32,000 bases of DNA from Nitrospira sp. (GTDB lineage: Bacteria; Nitrospirota; Nitrospiria; Nitrospirales; Nitrospiraceae), in assembly GCA_024998645.1 (NCBI GenBank), contig JACOEJ010000040.1:1-32000 (forward strand), read 5' to 3'. Below, piece by piece: positions 1-6,754 of this stretch. The position numbers were made by a program, and so were the translations under genes. How positions within the stretch are numbered: position 1 is the first letter of the stretch; the number at the start of each line of letters is the position of its first letter. The notes under the pieces were generated by a model. The model saw only the letters and a list, made by a program, of their open reading frames with translations, was not told where the DNA came from and did not search any database.

Positions 1-539
1 CCTGTGCCGACCGCCGCGACGAACGCGTCGATCTTTCCGTCCAGGGCATCCAGGATCTCCGGTGCCGTGGTCATCCGGTGCATCGCCGGGTTTGCCGGGT
101 TCGAAAACTGATCCGGCATGAAATAGCTCGGGTTCTGGGCCAGGATGCTCTCTGCTTCCTTAATGGACCCTTTCATCCCTTCCCATGCGGGAGTCAGGAC
201 CAGCTGTGCCCCGTAGGAGGACAGCAGGCTCGCCCGTTCCATGCTCATGCTTTCCGGCATGACCAGGATGAGCTTATAGCCGCGTACGGCTGAGACCAGG
301 GCCAGGCCGATGCCGGTATTGCCACTGGTTGGCTCCACGATGGTGCCGCCCGGCTTCAGTTTGCCCTGCCGTTCGGCCTCATTGATCATGTTCAGGCAGA
401 TGCGATCCTTGACGCTGCCGCCCGGATTGAAAAACTCCACCTTGCCGTAGATCGTCGCCGAGCCTGGCTTAGACAGCCGGTTCAAGCGGACAAGCGGTGT
501 CTTTCCGATTAATTCGGTAATTTCTTTATGCATAATCAT
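1..539 (-). CDS. Cysteine synthase (CysK/CysM family), 3' end outside window
   Basis: Only the N-terminal 179 residues are present; the gene runs off the left edge. The product is a PLP-dependent fold-type II enzyme that makes cysteine from an activated serine (O-acetyl- or O-phosphoserine) and a sulfide donor in the cytoplasm. The start reads MIMHKEITELIGKTPLVRLN, the classic N-terminus of this family. It is followed by the PLP-lysine motif GGSVKDR and the phosphate/substrate loop EPTSGNTGIGLA. A GGGAGGAGG purine tract at 549-557 precedes the ATG at 539; an in-frame ATG at 533 is the alternative start. The stop of the upstream sulfur-carrier gene is 2 bases before this start, so the two are surely cotranscribed. 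That pairing suggests a CysM-like enzyme using protein thiocarboxylate rather than a plain CysK, but the specificity loop is not in the window. Confidence 0.93.
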   Translation of the reverse strand, partial: MIMHKEITELIGKTPLVRLNRLSKPGSATIYGKVEFFNPGGSVKDRICLNMINEAERQGKLKPGGTIVEPTSGNTGIGLALVSAVRGYKLILVMPESMSMERASLLSSYGAQLVLTPAWEGMKGSIKEAESILAQNPSYFMPDQFSNPANPAMHRMTTAPEILDALDGKIDAFVAAVGT

Positions 540-541
540 CG

Positions 542-742
542 TCACCGGCCTCCTCCCATGTAAAAGAGGAATTCGACCAGATCGCCCTCTTTAAGGGTGG
601 TGGTGGCGAGATGTTCCCGTTCGATCATTTTGTCATTGACCTCGACCGCAACCATCTGCGGATCGATCTTCTTGAGCGTGAGCAAATCGAGGACGCTGCC
701 GCTTTGGATGTCCTCTGATTTCCCATTGACCTTGACCTGCAT
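542..742 (-). CDS. ThiS/MoaD/CysO-like sulfur carrier protein
   Basis: This is a 66-residue ubiquitin-fold sulfur carrier starting MQVKVNGKSE. It contains the motif VAVEVNDKMIEREHL and ends LVEFLFYMGGGR. Family members carry sulfur as a C-terminal Gly-Gly thiocarboxylate for thiazole, molybdopterin or cysteine synthesis. The ATG at 742 is preferred because GGGAG (748-752) sits 5 bases upstream; a TTG at 754 would include that site in the coding region. The gene lies 2 bases upstream of the cysteine synthase, with no thiG or thiF in view, which favours a CysO-type role over thiamine synthesis. The C-terminus ends in Gly-Gly-Gly-Arg rather than a free glycine, so the arginine may need proteolytic trimming, as for CysO-type carriers processed by a JAMM protease. 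Confidence 0.85.
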   Translation of the reverse strand: MQVKVNGKSEDIQSGSVLDLLTLKKIDPQMVAVEVNDKMIEREHLATTTLKEGDLVEFLFYMGGGR

Positions 743-836
743 GGATTCTCCCAAGTTGGCCTAGAGATTAAGGAATTTCAGGACGTTAACAAAGAGTCTC
801 CGCCCTTGTCAAGGCAACGAGGGCCTGGCACGTTGC

Positions 837-864
837 TTGACTTTCGTTCGGCTCCCCATACACT
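837..864 (+). promoter_or_regulatory. Sigma70-type promoter for the six-gene operon
   Basis: A -35 TTGACT (837-842) and -10 TACACT (859-864) are separated by 16 bases. Transcription would start near 871, just before the GGAGGA at 878-883 and the ATG at 891. This placement also argues against an upstream start at 837 for the first gene. Confidence 0.6.
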
Positions 865-890
865 ATGCGACCCTCTCGGAGGAGCCGTCG

Positions 891-1268
891 ATGTGGAAAC
901 AAAATTTCATGTTTCGCGCCCTTGAGGCAACCCCTCTCAAGGAGTCCGAGCAAGAACTGTTTCATGAAACTGACCCGGCGATGGATAGCGCCGGACTGCA
1001 GTTAGAGAAGTTTTTGTCCGTTTGGATTCAGGGAGAGGGCGAGGACGATAAGCCGTCGATATATACCGGCGTCTATGTTCGCACCGCCACGCTGGATTTT
1101 CAGAAACGGGTGGGATTTCTTCAGCCCCTTCAAGGACGGTCGCATCAGATCAAACAACAGCTGACGCCAGGCCAGAAAGCATTCCTGCGTGGCTGGCTCA
1201 GTGCCCATTCCGCCCAGGCGTGGGACGCGTCCGACGATCACTTTCGAGATCTCTTCGAAGTCGAATGA
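891..1268 (+). CDS. Conserved hypothetical protein, 125 aa
   Basis: I do not recognise this family. The start MWKQNFMFRALEATPL at 891 is chosen because GGAGGA (878-883) lies 7 bases upstream and a good promoter overlaps any earlier start. The protein is acidic and soluble, with no signal peptide or membrane segment. It has a central stretch predicted to be beta-rich (SIYTGVYVRTATLDFQKRVG) and ends with a helical region rich in Trp and Asp. Its TGA overlaps the ATG of the downstream nuclease gene (ATGA, 1265-1268), so translation is probably coupled. It is the first gene of a compact operon; its role is unknown. Confidence 0.75.
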   Translation: MWKQNFMFRALEATPLKESEQELFHETDPAMDSAGLQLEKFLSVWIQGEGEDDKPSIYTGVYVRTATLDFQKRVGFLQPLQGRSHQIKQQLTPGQKAFLRGWLSAHSAQAWDASDDHFRDLFEVE

Positions 1269-1825
1269 CGAGGCGGTGCTTGCCAGCTTTCTGCCAATCT
1301 TTTCTTCGATGTGCCCTCTGCGTCACCTGCGTGGCAGGAAGCGTGATCGGTTCAGCCCATGCCACAAGCATCGAGGTGTACTACGCGCCCGAAGATGAGC
1401 CGCTGACGAAACTGTCGAAGATCTACGATCATGCCTCACGCTATATTTACGTGGCCGTGTATGGCTTGACCTCGCCGCTGGCAGTGAAAGGCCTGGTCGA
1501 GGCGAAGAAGCGCGGCCTCGACGTGCGCGTGATTACGGATCGGGAGAGGCTCACGGATCAAAAGCAAAAGACCGCGGTCGAGACCTTGCACCTGGCCGGT
1601 ATTCCCATCCTTGTCAATCAGCACGACGGGCTGATGCATCTCAAACAAGTGGTGATCGATGACGAGATCAACGCGTCCGGATCTATGAACCATACCGGCA
1701 GCGGGAATCGTTACAACGACGAGCGGCTGGATGTGATACGAGATCACGCGATTACGGCTCAGGCGAGAGAGAAGTTTTTGACGATGTGGAGAGATCAGCA
1801 GCGCTACTATCTCTGGAAACCATAG
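1265..1825 (+). CDS. Exported phospholipase D-like nuclease (Nuc/EndA type)
   Basis: This 186-residue protein has a single PLD-superfamily catalytic motif: H125, K127, D132, then GS at 139-140 and N142 (HLKQVVIDDEINASGSMN). A single HxK half-site at this length fits the Nuc/EndA group, which dimerise to form one active site and cleave DNA or RNA phosphodiesters through a phosphohistidine intermediate. The N-terminus has basic residues, a hydrophobic cysteine-rich stretch and GSAHA, consistent with a signal peptide cut near residue 33, so it should act in the periplasm. The start overlaps the preceding stop; longer in-frame starts at 1220 lie inside the upstream gene. Phospholipase activity cannot be excluded from sequence alone. 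Confidence 0.85.
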   Translation: MTRRCLPAFCQSFLRCALCVTCVAGSVIGSAHATSIEVYYAPEDEPLTKLSKIYDHASRYIYVAVYGLTSPLAVKGLVEAKKRGLDVRVITDRERLTDQKQKTAVETLHLAGIPILVNQHDGLMHLKQVVIDDEINASGSMNHTGSGNRYNDERLDVIRDHAITAQAREKFLTMWRDQQRYYLWKP

Positions 1826-1836
1826 GCGGGACACGC

Positions 1837-3132
1837 GTGGCAGGGACTATCGTCGAAACAGACATTGCTGTGGTCGGGGCCGGAGGCGGAGGCGCCGTGC
1901 TGGCGCTCGCGCTGGCGCAGCAGGGGATCAAGACGATCGTCCTGGAGCAGGCTTCAGGTCCGCCGCAGGGGCTACGTGGAGAGATTCTTCAGCCGAACGG
2001 TCAACAAGTATTAGATCGATTGGGATTGCTCAAGAAGTTGCCGGTGGACTCGACCAGGCCGATCCGCAAGTTTCATTTCTGCCGGGTGGGTGGCGAACGG
2101 TTGTGCACGATCGACTACGGAGAGTTGCCCGCGCCCTACAACCATGCCGTCGTGACGTTGCCGAATGTGGCGCACCACGCCATCCTCGATGCGATCCAGG
2201 CCGAACCGTCGGTTGCGCTCTGGTATGGGGCCAGCTTTGTGAGTCTGGTGAAGGAGGGGACGCAGGTGAGCGGTCTGACCGCGACGCGTGGTGGTGAAGA
2301 GGTCACTATTCGTGCGAAGGTGGTCGTCGGGGCCGATGGCGCTTTTTCCAAGGTCCGGCAGGCCCTGCAGATTCCGGCGGATGTGCATCTCTATCCGCAG
2401 GGGTATCTGATCGCGATTCTCGATTCGCCGGTCCCGGTTACCGAGGCGAAATACTTTGTCGGCAAGAAAACGATTCTCGGGCTGTTCCCGGCGGCCGGCG
2501 ATAAGGTCTATTGCTTCTATATGATCCCGACCGGGTCCTACGACCGTGTGAAGGAACAAGGCCTTCCGGCTTTGCAGGAGGCCTGGATCGCCGTCGATCC
2601 CACGCTCAAGCCGCTGTTTCAGCGATTGACGGATTGGAGCCAGACGGCGTTCATGCCGACCGGGCGTGTGCGGACACCGACCTGGGTGGCGGACGGAGCG
2701 GTGCTGATCGGCGATGCGGCTCATGCGATGAATCCGCACGCGTCCCAAGGCCGCATGCAAGCGATGGTCGACGCGATGACGCTCGCGGACTTGTTGCCGG
2801 AATGTCTGGCTGAGCGGAATTTCTCCGCGGCGAAGTTGAAAATCTACGAGGATGCCCGGCGTCCCCAGGTCACGATGTTGCAACGATTGGCGGATGAACA
2901 GGTCTTGTTCTGGAACACGGCGAATCCCGTCATCGGGTTTCTTCGCAACCGGGTCTTCCGCACGCTGGATCGGAATTCACGGCTGCGGTATCGTGTCTTG
3001 TCCACAACTGCGGGATTGCGGCAATCGGCGCCGTTTTCATTGATCGATCGAGTCATGGCAGCAGGATTTCTGCCGGATCCGTTTGCCAGGAATACGGCAG
3101 CAGGAATGACGAGGTTACACGATGGCAGGTAG
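1837..3132 (+). CDS. FAD-dependent monooxygenase (UbiH/aromatic hydroxylase superfamily)
   Basis: This 431-residue flavoprotein uses a GTG start at 1837, with GGCGGG about 6 bases upstream. The Rossmann dinucleotide motif is DIAVVGAGGGGAVLALAL near residue 10, with E37 placed to bind the FAD ribose. The conserved GADGAFSKVR (DG motif) is near residue 167 and the GD motif GDAAHAMNPHASQG starts at 292. This order is that of class A flavin monooxygenases, which hydroxylate aromatic or isoprenoid substrates with NAD(P)H and O2. Geranylgeranyl reductases and halogenases share the fold. The substrate is unknown. The gene starts 11 bases after the nuclease gene and its last 11 bases overlap the next gene, so all three are likely translated together. 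Confidence 0.88.
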   Translation: MAGTIVETDIAVVGAGGGGAVLALALAQQGIKTIVLEQASGPPQGLRGEILQPNGQQVLDRLGLLKKLPVDSTRPIRKFHFCRVGGERLCTIDYGELPAPYNHAVVTLPNVAHHAILDAIQAEPSVALWYGASFVSLVKEGTQVSGLTATRGGEEVTIRAKVVVGADGAFSKVRQALQIPADVHLYPQGYLIAILDSPVPVTEAKYFVGKKTILGLFPAAGDKVYCFYMIPTGSYDRVKEQGLPALQEAWIAVDPTLKPLFQRLTDWSQTAFMPTGRVRTPTWVADGAVLIGDAAHAMNPHASQGRMQAMVDAMTLADLLPECLAERNFSAAKLKIYEDARRPQVTMLQRLADEQVLFWNTANPVIGFLRNRVFRTLDRNSRLRYRVLSTTAGLRQSAPFSLIDRVMAAGFLPDPFARNTAAGMTRLHDGR

Positions 3133-3886
3133 TGAATGGGTGATCGACGGACTGCCGGATGAGTATCAGCAGCACTTGCGAGCCTATGTGAAGGACGTTC
3201 AGCGGGTGTATGGCGACTCACTCGATGGCGTGCTTCTGTATGGCAGCGCAGTACGCGGCGAGTTTCTGCCGGGACGCTCGAATCTGAATATTGTCCTGGT
3301 GGTGAAATCCACCAAGGCGGACCAACTCAAGAAGTATGGTGCGCTGCATCGCCGGTGGGCCAAGGAACAGATTGTCGTGCCGCTGTTTGTGACGCAGGCC
3401 GATTTACCGGCGATGGCGCTGGTGTTTCCTCTCGAGTATCTGGAAATGCAGGAGCAGCATCGGCTCCTCGCCGGACAGGACCCGTTCGTCGGGTTTAAGG
3501 TCGATCAGCGCCACCTCCTTGCCGAAGTGCTGCAGAGCTTGCGGGGGAATCTGTTGCGCGTGCGCCAGCGCTTTATCGAAGGCGGGGGGACGGAAGAGGC
3601 CATTACGATTCTCTTGCCTTTGTCGCTAACGGCGATGCTGCCTTGTCTGCGCGGGGTGCAGCGATTGTTGGGGCGGCCGGTGTTGTCGCAAGGTGAGCCG
3701 CTCTTGAAGGATTTCGAAACGTTCTTGTCCCTCGATCTGTCGGGCCTGCGCGATGCCTGGTTGCTCAAGCGCGGGCAGATCTCGCCGGGGCAAAAGGAAA
3801 TACCCAGGCTGATGGAGCGGTATCTTGAGTGTTGTGAACGGCTGGGGCAATCCGTGGAAGCTCGACTGACGCAGGAACCGGCGTGA
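3122..3886 (+). CDS. Nucleotidyltransferase-fold protein lacking the catalytic aspartates
   Basis: This 254-residue protein carries the pol-beta-type nucleotidyltransferase signature LLYGSAVRGEF at residues 38-48. In active members the next segment contains an Asp-x-Asp pair that binds metal; here it reads RSNLNIVLVV, with N54 and N56 in those places. Catalysis of nucleotide transfer is therefore unlikely, and a binding or regulatory role fits better. The C-terminal half is helical, as in substrate-binding domains of this superfamily. The ATG has GAGG (3111-3114) 7 bases upstream, inside the end of the monooxygenase gene. The TGA overlaps the GTG start of the next gene. No substrate can be named. 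Confidence 0.8.
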   Translation: MAGSEWVIDGLPDEYQQHLRAYVKDVQRVYGDSLDGVLLYGSAVRGEFLPGRSNLNIVLVVKSTKADQLKKYGALHRRWAKEQIVVPLFVTQADLPAMALVFPLEYLEMQEQHRLLAGQDPFVGFKVDQRHLLAEVLQSLRGNLLRVRQRFIEGGGTEEAITILLPLSLTAMLPCLRGVQRLLGRPVLSQGEPLLKDFETFLSLDLSGLRDAWLLKRGQISPGQKEIPRLMERYLECCERLGQSVEARLTQEPA

Positions 3887-4635
3887 TCGGCATGCTGAAA
3901 AAAATCGTTTCAGCGATGGCGTCAATGAGCCTGCTGCTGCTCATTATGATCGGAGCTGCGGAATCGGCGCTCTATGATCGCCCGAAGGAACGCGCGCCCT
4001 TGCCCGGTCCGATGGGGTATGTCAGCGATCATGCCGGCGTGCTGGATGCGGAGTGGAAAGAGCGGATTCGTTCTGTCTGTCAGGATCTCGAACGAAAAAC
4101 CGGGGTGGAGATGGTGGTGGTCACCGTGCCGTCGATTAAGCCTTTTCTTTCGGCCAACGAATATGCAGCGGCGCTCTATGGGAAATGGGGGATCGGATCG
4201 GCGCAGCAGGAACATGGAGTGATGGTGCTCGTCTCCGTGGAAGAGCGGCAGGCGGCGATGACGTTGGGGCGCCAGATGCTTCCCATTATCACACCGACAA
4301 TCATGACCGACGTCGGCGGTGGCACGTTGCTTCCTGCGATTCAGCTCGGGCATTTCGGTGAAGGCTTGTACCGGACCGTGGTTGCGCTCGCGACTCCGGC
4401 TCAAGAGGTGCGGGTTGGGACGCTGCCTAAGCACCATTTCAAAGGCGTCGGTTTCTGGATCACCCTCTTCACCAGCCTTGGGGCGATGTCCTTCTTCTGG
4501 TGGATCAGCCGCCCGGACCTGCGACATCCCTATCGCCGCATTCAACGTGGCGAGTATTGGGGCACAGGGCAGGGTGGCTTCGGCGGCAACTGGGGCGGGT
4601 TCGGCGGTGGAACGAGCGGGGAAGGCTACAAGTAG
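3883..4635 (+). CDS. TPM-domain membrane protein (YgcG-like)
   Basis: This 250-residue protein has an N-terminal hydrophobic segment (MASMSLLLLIMIGAAESA), then a TPM domain from about residue 45 (GYVSDHAGVLDAEWKERIRS, TGVEMVVVTVPS, YGKWGIGSAQQEHGVMVLVS). A second membrane segment lies near residues 185-205 (FWITLFTSLGAMSFFWWIS). The C-terminal tail is glycine-rich (GQGGFGGNWGGFGGG), as in YgcG relatives. The TPM domain should lie outside the cytoplasm. Proposed roles for the family include photosystem repair phosphatase and envelope functions, but none can be assigned here. The GTG at 3883 overlaps the previous stop; ATG 3892 is the alternative. The usual LemA partner is not adjacent. Confidence 0.85.
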   Translation: MIGMLKKIVSAMASMSLLLLIMIGAAESALYDRPKERAPLPGPMGYVSDHAGVLDAEWKERIRSVCQDLERKTGVEMVVVTVPSIKPFLSANEYAAALYGKWGIGSAQQEHGVMVLVSVEERQAAMTLGRQMLPIITPTIMTDVGGGTLLPAIQLGHFGEGLYRTVVALATPAQEVRVGTLPKHHFKGVGFWITLFTSLGAMSFFWWISRPDLRHPYRRIQRGEYWGTGQGGFGGNWGGFGGGTSGEGYK

Positions 4636-4668
4636 GCAGTGGTACTCTCACCAAAAAGGAGCAGCATC

Positions 4669-4764
4669 ATGGGCAAAGGTCAGGACAAGAAGAAAGAGAC
4701 CAAAAAGAAACCGTCGAAGACCATGGCAGAGAAAAAGGCGGCGAAACGAGAGAAGGGCAAGTAA
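4669..4764 (+). CDS. Lysine-rich 31-residue peptide
   Basis: A short reading frame begins MGKGQDKKKETKKKPSK and ends EKGK. It has a strong Shine-Dalgarno, AAGGAG (4655-4660), 8 bases before the ATG, and follows the TPM gene by 33 bases on the same strand. About 45% of residues are lysine or arginine and there is no hydrophobic segment, so nucleic-acid or ribosome binding is conceivable. The well-placed ribosome site and operon position are the support. I do not recognise a named family. Confidence 0.6.
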   Translation: MGKGQDKKKETKKKPSKTMAEKKAAKREKGK

Positions 4765-4804
4765 CGCCGAGGGCTGGCCTTCCGATCGAGCATCTTCTGA
4801 AGAT

Positions 4805-4820
4805 ACCTCGCATTCGAGGT
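4805..4820. terminator. Hairpin between convergent genes, weak terminator candidate
   Basis: ACCTCG-CATT-CGAGGT forms a 6-bp stem with a 4-base loop, followed on the plus strand by TCTTG. It lies between the end of the lysine-rich peptide gene and the 3' end of the convergent minus-strand gene. The T-run is too short for a confident call. A second small palindrome (ATCTTC-T-GAAGAT, 4792-4804) abuts it. Confidence 0.3.
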
Positions 4821-4861
4821 TCTTGAAGGATGCCGCGAGACTAACCGTTGGTGAAGGAATC

Positions 4862-5302
4862 CTATGGCTTGGGCGAGGCCGACAATGATTCTTTCCCTGC
4901 CCAGTTGGTTGCGGTGACGCACAATCCTATTTCTGATGCGGTCACGGGAATATCGCTGATGGTGACTTGCGCACCGCCGTGAGGGTCATTGGTCCACACG
5001 CGAATGGCAGTTGTTGGAGCTCCCTTGGCGCTTAGATAGATAGTTGTGTAGGCGAGGTCGGTGAGCAAGGCTCCATTCTGACTCTTCGTCGGTTCGAGGT
5101 AGGAAACGGTCAGGCTGGTTTGGGTGGCGGGAAGAGATTTGAGGAACGTCGGACAACCAGCTGGCAGCGCCATGCCTGTGGTGGTCTCCTTGCGCACTTC
5201 AGTGGTCAAGGCGCTCTTTTGGAGCATGAGCTGCTCGGTTTCGCAGCCGGCGCTGGTCAATCCGACCAACAGGCACGCACAGGTTGCTGTCGTCACGTTC
5301 AT
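4862..5302 (-). CDS. Small exported protein, possible lipoprotein with beta-sandwich domain
   Basis: This 146-residue protein begins MNVTTATCACLLVGLTSAGC, a short signal sequence ending at a cysteine. The residues before that Cys (Ser-Ala-Gly) are an imperfect lipobox because Leu is missing at -3, so lipidation is possible but not certain. The rest alternates beta-type segments (TSLTVSYLEP, AYTTIYLSAKG, AIRVWTNDP, ATNWAGKES) in a pattern reminiscent of fibronectin type III domains. AGAGGA precedes the ATG by about 10 bases. It lies 29 bases after the DUF5069 gene and is probably the last gene of that operon. The function is unknown. Confidence 0.7.
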   Translation of the reverse strand: MNVTTATCACLLVGLTSAGCETEQLMLQKSALTTEVRKETTTGMALPAGCPTFLKSLPATQTSLTVSYLEPTKSQNGALLTDLAYTTIYLSAKGAPTTAIRVWTNDPHGGAQVTISDIPVTASEIGLCVTATNWAGKESLSASPKP

Positions 5303-5331
5303 ATTGTGGTGTCCTCTGGCTCGGCAGTCGG

Positions 5332-5772
5332 TTACGCGATCACCATTCGTCGCGGTACGTCTCGGCCCTCCTCCAGGTCCTGTAGATCGGACCAGGCGGT
5401 CAGATCGGTCCGTGAAGGATCCACGGCGTCGCGGTATTTGTTGAACTTCTCCAGGCTCTCGGGAGAACTGGGGCCGCGCGCCAACAGCTTTTTATTCCAT
5501 TCATCTAATTCAGCTGTCGGATGCGGCTTGGCCGTCTGCCGAAACCAGGCGGCGACTCCTTCATCTGCCGGATTCGTTTTCACTGCCGCTGTGAATTGAT
5601 CGCTGGTGATCCCGACGAACTCCAACAGCCGTTCATCCATCGGGCAGGGATAGATATATTCGCCTTCGGTGCCGACGAGAACGGCGCGGCACTTGTCGAT
5701 CATCCGCGCGAGATGAACGTAGCCTTCCAGCTTGACCCGCATGCTTCGTGGAAATGAGGTTCTGAGATCCAT
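5332..5772 (-). CDS. DUF5069 family protein
   Basis: This 146-residue soluble protein begins MDLRTSFPRSMRVKLEGYVH and continues ARMIDKCRAVLVGTEGEYIY and CPMDERLLEFVGI, the arrangement I associate with DUF5069 (a family of unknown function found in Nitrospira, Verrucomicrobia and others). The C-terminal half is charged and helical. The ATG at 5772 is chosen because family members begin at this DLR sequence; the 4-codon extension to 5784 adds nothing conserved. No catalytic motif can be named. It follows the DUF3386 gene on the same strand, separated by a strong hairpin (5794-5825). Confidence 0.75.
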   Translation of the reverse strand: MDLRTSFPRSMRVKLEGYVHLARMIDKCRAVLVGTEGEYIYPCPMDERLLEFVGITSDQFTAAVKTNPADEGVAAWFRQTAKPHPTAELDEWNKKLLARGPSSPESLEKFNKYRDAVDPSRTDLTAWSDLQDLEEGRDVPRRMVIA

Positions 5773-5793
5773 GCCTGCGTGCACCGCCCATTT

Positions 5794-5825
5794 CCCGTCC
5801 GCTCCTCAAACAGGGAGCGGACGGG
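5794..5825. repeat. Perfect 12-bp inverted repeat between DUF3386 and DUF5069 genes
   Basis: CCCGTCCGCTCC (5794-5805) and GGAGCGGACGGG (5814-5825) pair perfectly around an 8-base loop. The hairpin begins 10 bases after the DUF3386 stop on the minus strand. No T-run follows on either strand, so it is not a standard intrinsic terminator. It may stabilise the upstream mRNA 3' end or attenuate the downstream genes. Confidence 0.7.
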
Positions 5826-5834
5826 AGGATGGCT

Positions 5835-6509
5835 CTAGAGCAATTTGTGATTGGTGAAGGTCAGGTTCTTCACAATGACCTGGCCGTTCTCAAACGCAAT
5901 GATGCGGCGGGTTGCGGGCAGATCAGCCGCTCCCACGCGCACATGCGTGTCGGTGAAGCTCTCGACATTGTTCAGCTTGCCGTCAGTGGGGGAGTAGTAA
6001 TAGACAGTGTATTTGGTGGTCAGGTTCTTCTGATCCTGCGTAACGGAACTTTCTTCGACATTGATCGAGAAGGCAAACGGGGTCATGCCCGGATGGGCCA
6101 TCTTGCGGTTAATCTGGGTGATGCGGTTATCTTTAATCCGGTAGAAGGAGTTCGATCCGTGGATATCGAGCTTGGTGCCGAACGGGTGGCCGTCCTCTTC
6201 CATGGTGAGGGAGTACTTGCCGTCTGATTCCTCGAAGCTCCGGGGGCCGCGGTGGACGGCGATCATCCCGAGCTGTTCCTGAGCCCATTTTTGTACCTCG
6301 GCATCTCCGAGTTGCACCGATACTTCACGGGGGCCCTTCACCATGACCGGACCGGTGGTCACCTTTCCGTTAATATTGACGGTGAGATCAGCGGTGAAGC
6401 CGTTGAAATCTTTCGGCCAGCGGGCGGTCTTCTCGAATGCCTGGCGCATGACCTCACGGGCTTTGGGGTCATCGGCGACGGTGGATTGCGGGGCTGTATG
6501 CATGGACAT
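5835..6509 (-). CDS. DUF3386 family protein
   Basis: This 224-residue protein begins MSMHTAPQSTVADDPKAREV and continues with NGFTADLTVNINGKVTTGPV and HRGPRSFEESDGKYSLTMEE. It ends in beta-rich sequence (TTKYTVYYYSPTDGKLNNVE, VIVKNLTFTNHKLL). I read this as DUF3386, a family of unknown function known mainly from cyanobacteria. No signal peptide is evident, so a cytoplasmic location is likely. AGGAGA (6517-6522) lies 7 bases before the ATG at 6509, and a consensus -10 is upstream, which rules out the longer frame to 6569. It is probably the first gene of a three-gene operon with DUF5069 and the small exported protein. Confidence 0.78.
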   Translation of the reverse strand: MSMHTAPQSTVADDPKAREVMRQAFEKTARWPKDFNGFTADLTVNINGKVTTGPVMVKGPREVSVQLGDAEVQKWAQEQLGMIAVHRGPRSFEESDGKYSLTMEEDGHPFGTKLDIHGSNSFYRIKDNRITQINRKMAHPGMTPFAFSINVEESSVTQDQKNLTTKYTVYYYSPTDGKLNNVESFTDTHVRVGAADLPATRRIIAFENGQVIVKNLTFTNHKLL

Positions 6510-6539
6510 GATCAAGTCTCCTGTGAATGTAGTGGTGCG

Positions 6540-6569
6540 ATTATACCTACCGGGTTTGACAGGGCTCAA
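6540..6569 (-). promoter_or_regulatory. Promoter for the DUF3386 operon
   Basis: On the minus strand TTGAGC (6569-6564) and a consensus TATAAT (6545-6540) are 18 bases apart. The predicted start of transcription near 6533 leaves a leader of about 24 bases with the AGGAGA ribosome site. Confidence 0.6.
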
Positions 6570-6655
6570 TGGGGAAGAATCTATTCGTCTACCAATGAGC
6601 CCAAGTGCGTCTGGCGCGCCTCTGAGGCCTGAATTTTATGGTGCGAGCAGCCTGT

Positions 6656-6684
6656 TTCAACATTTGTGTGATTTCTGATATAGT
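6656..6684 (+). promoter_or_regulatory. Possible promoter for the Lys/Pro/Ala-tailed protein gene
   Basis: TATAGT (6679-6684) matches the -10 consensus at five of six bases. TTCAAC (6656-6661), 17 bases upstream, is a weak -35. The leader to the ATG at 6755 would be about 65 bases. Confidence 0.4.
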
Positions 6685-6754
6685 TCCGCGAGTTTTTACC
6701 TGTTCGGCAGGCCTGGTGTCTGTTTGAAGGGATGCTAGAAGAGGATGGAGTAGA

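Noticed and set aside
2011-2883. Long minus-strand open frame opposite the monooxygenase gene
   Set aside because: It lies wholly inside a well-supported gene on the other strand, has an Arg/His-rich composition typical of shadow frames, and no ribosome site.
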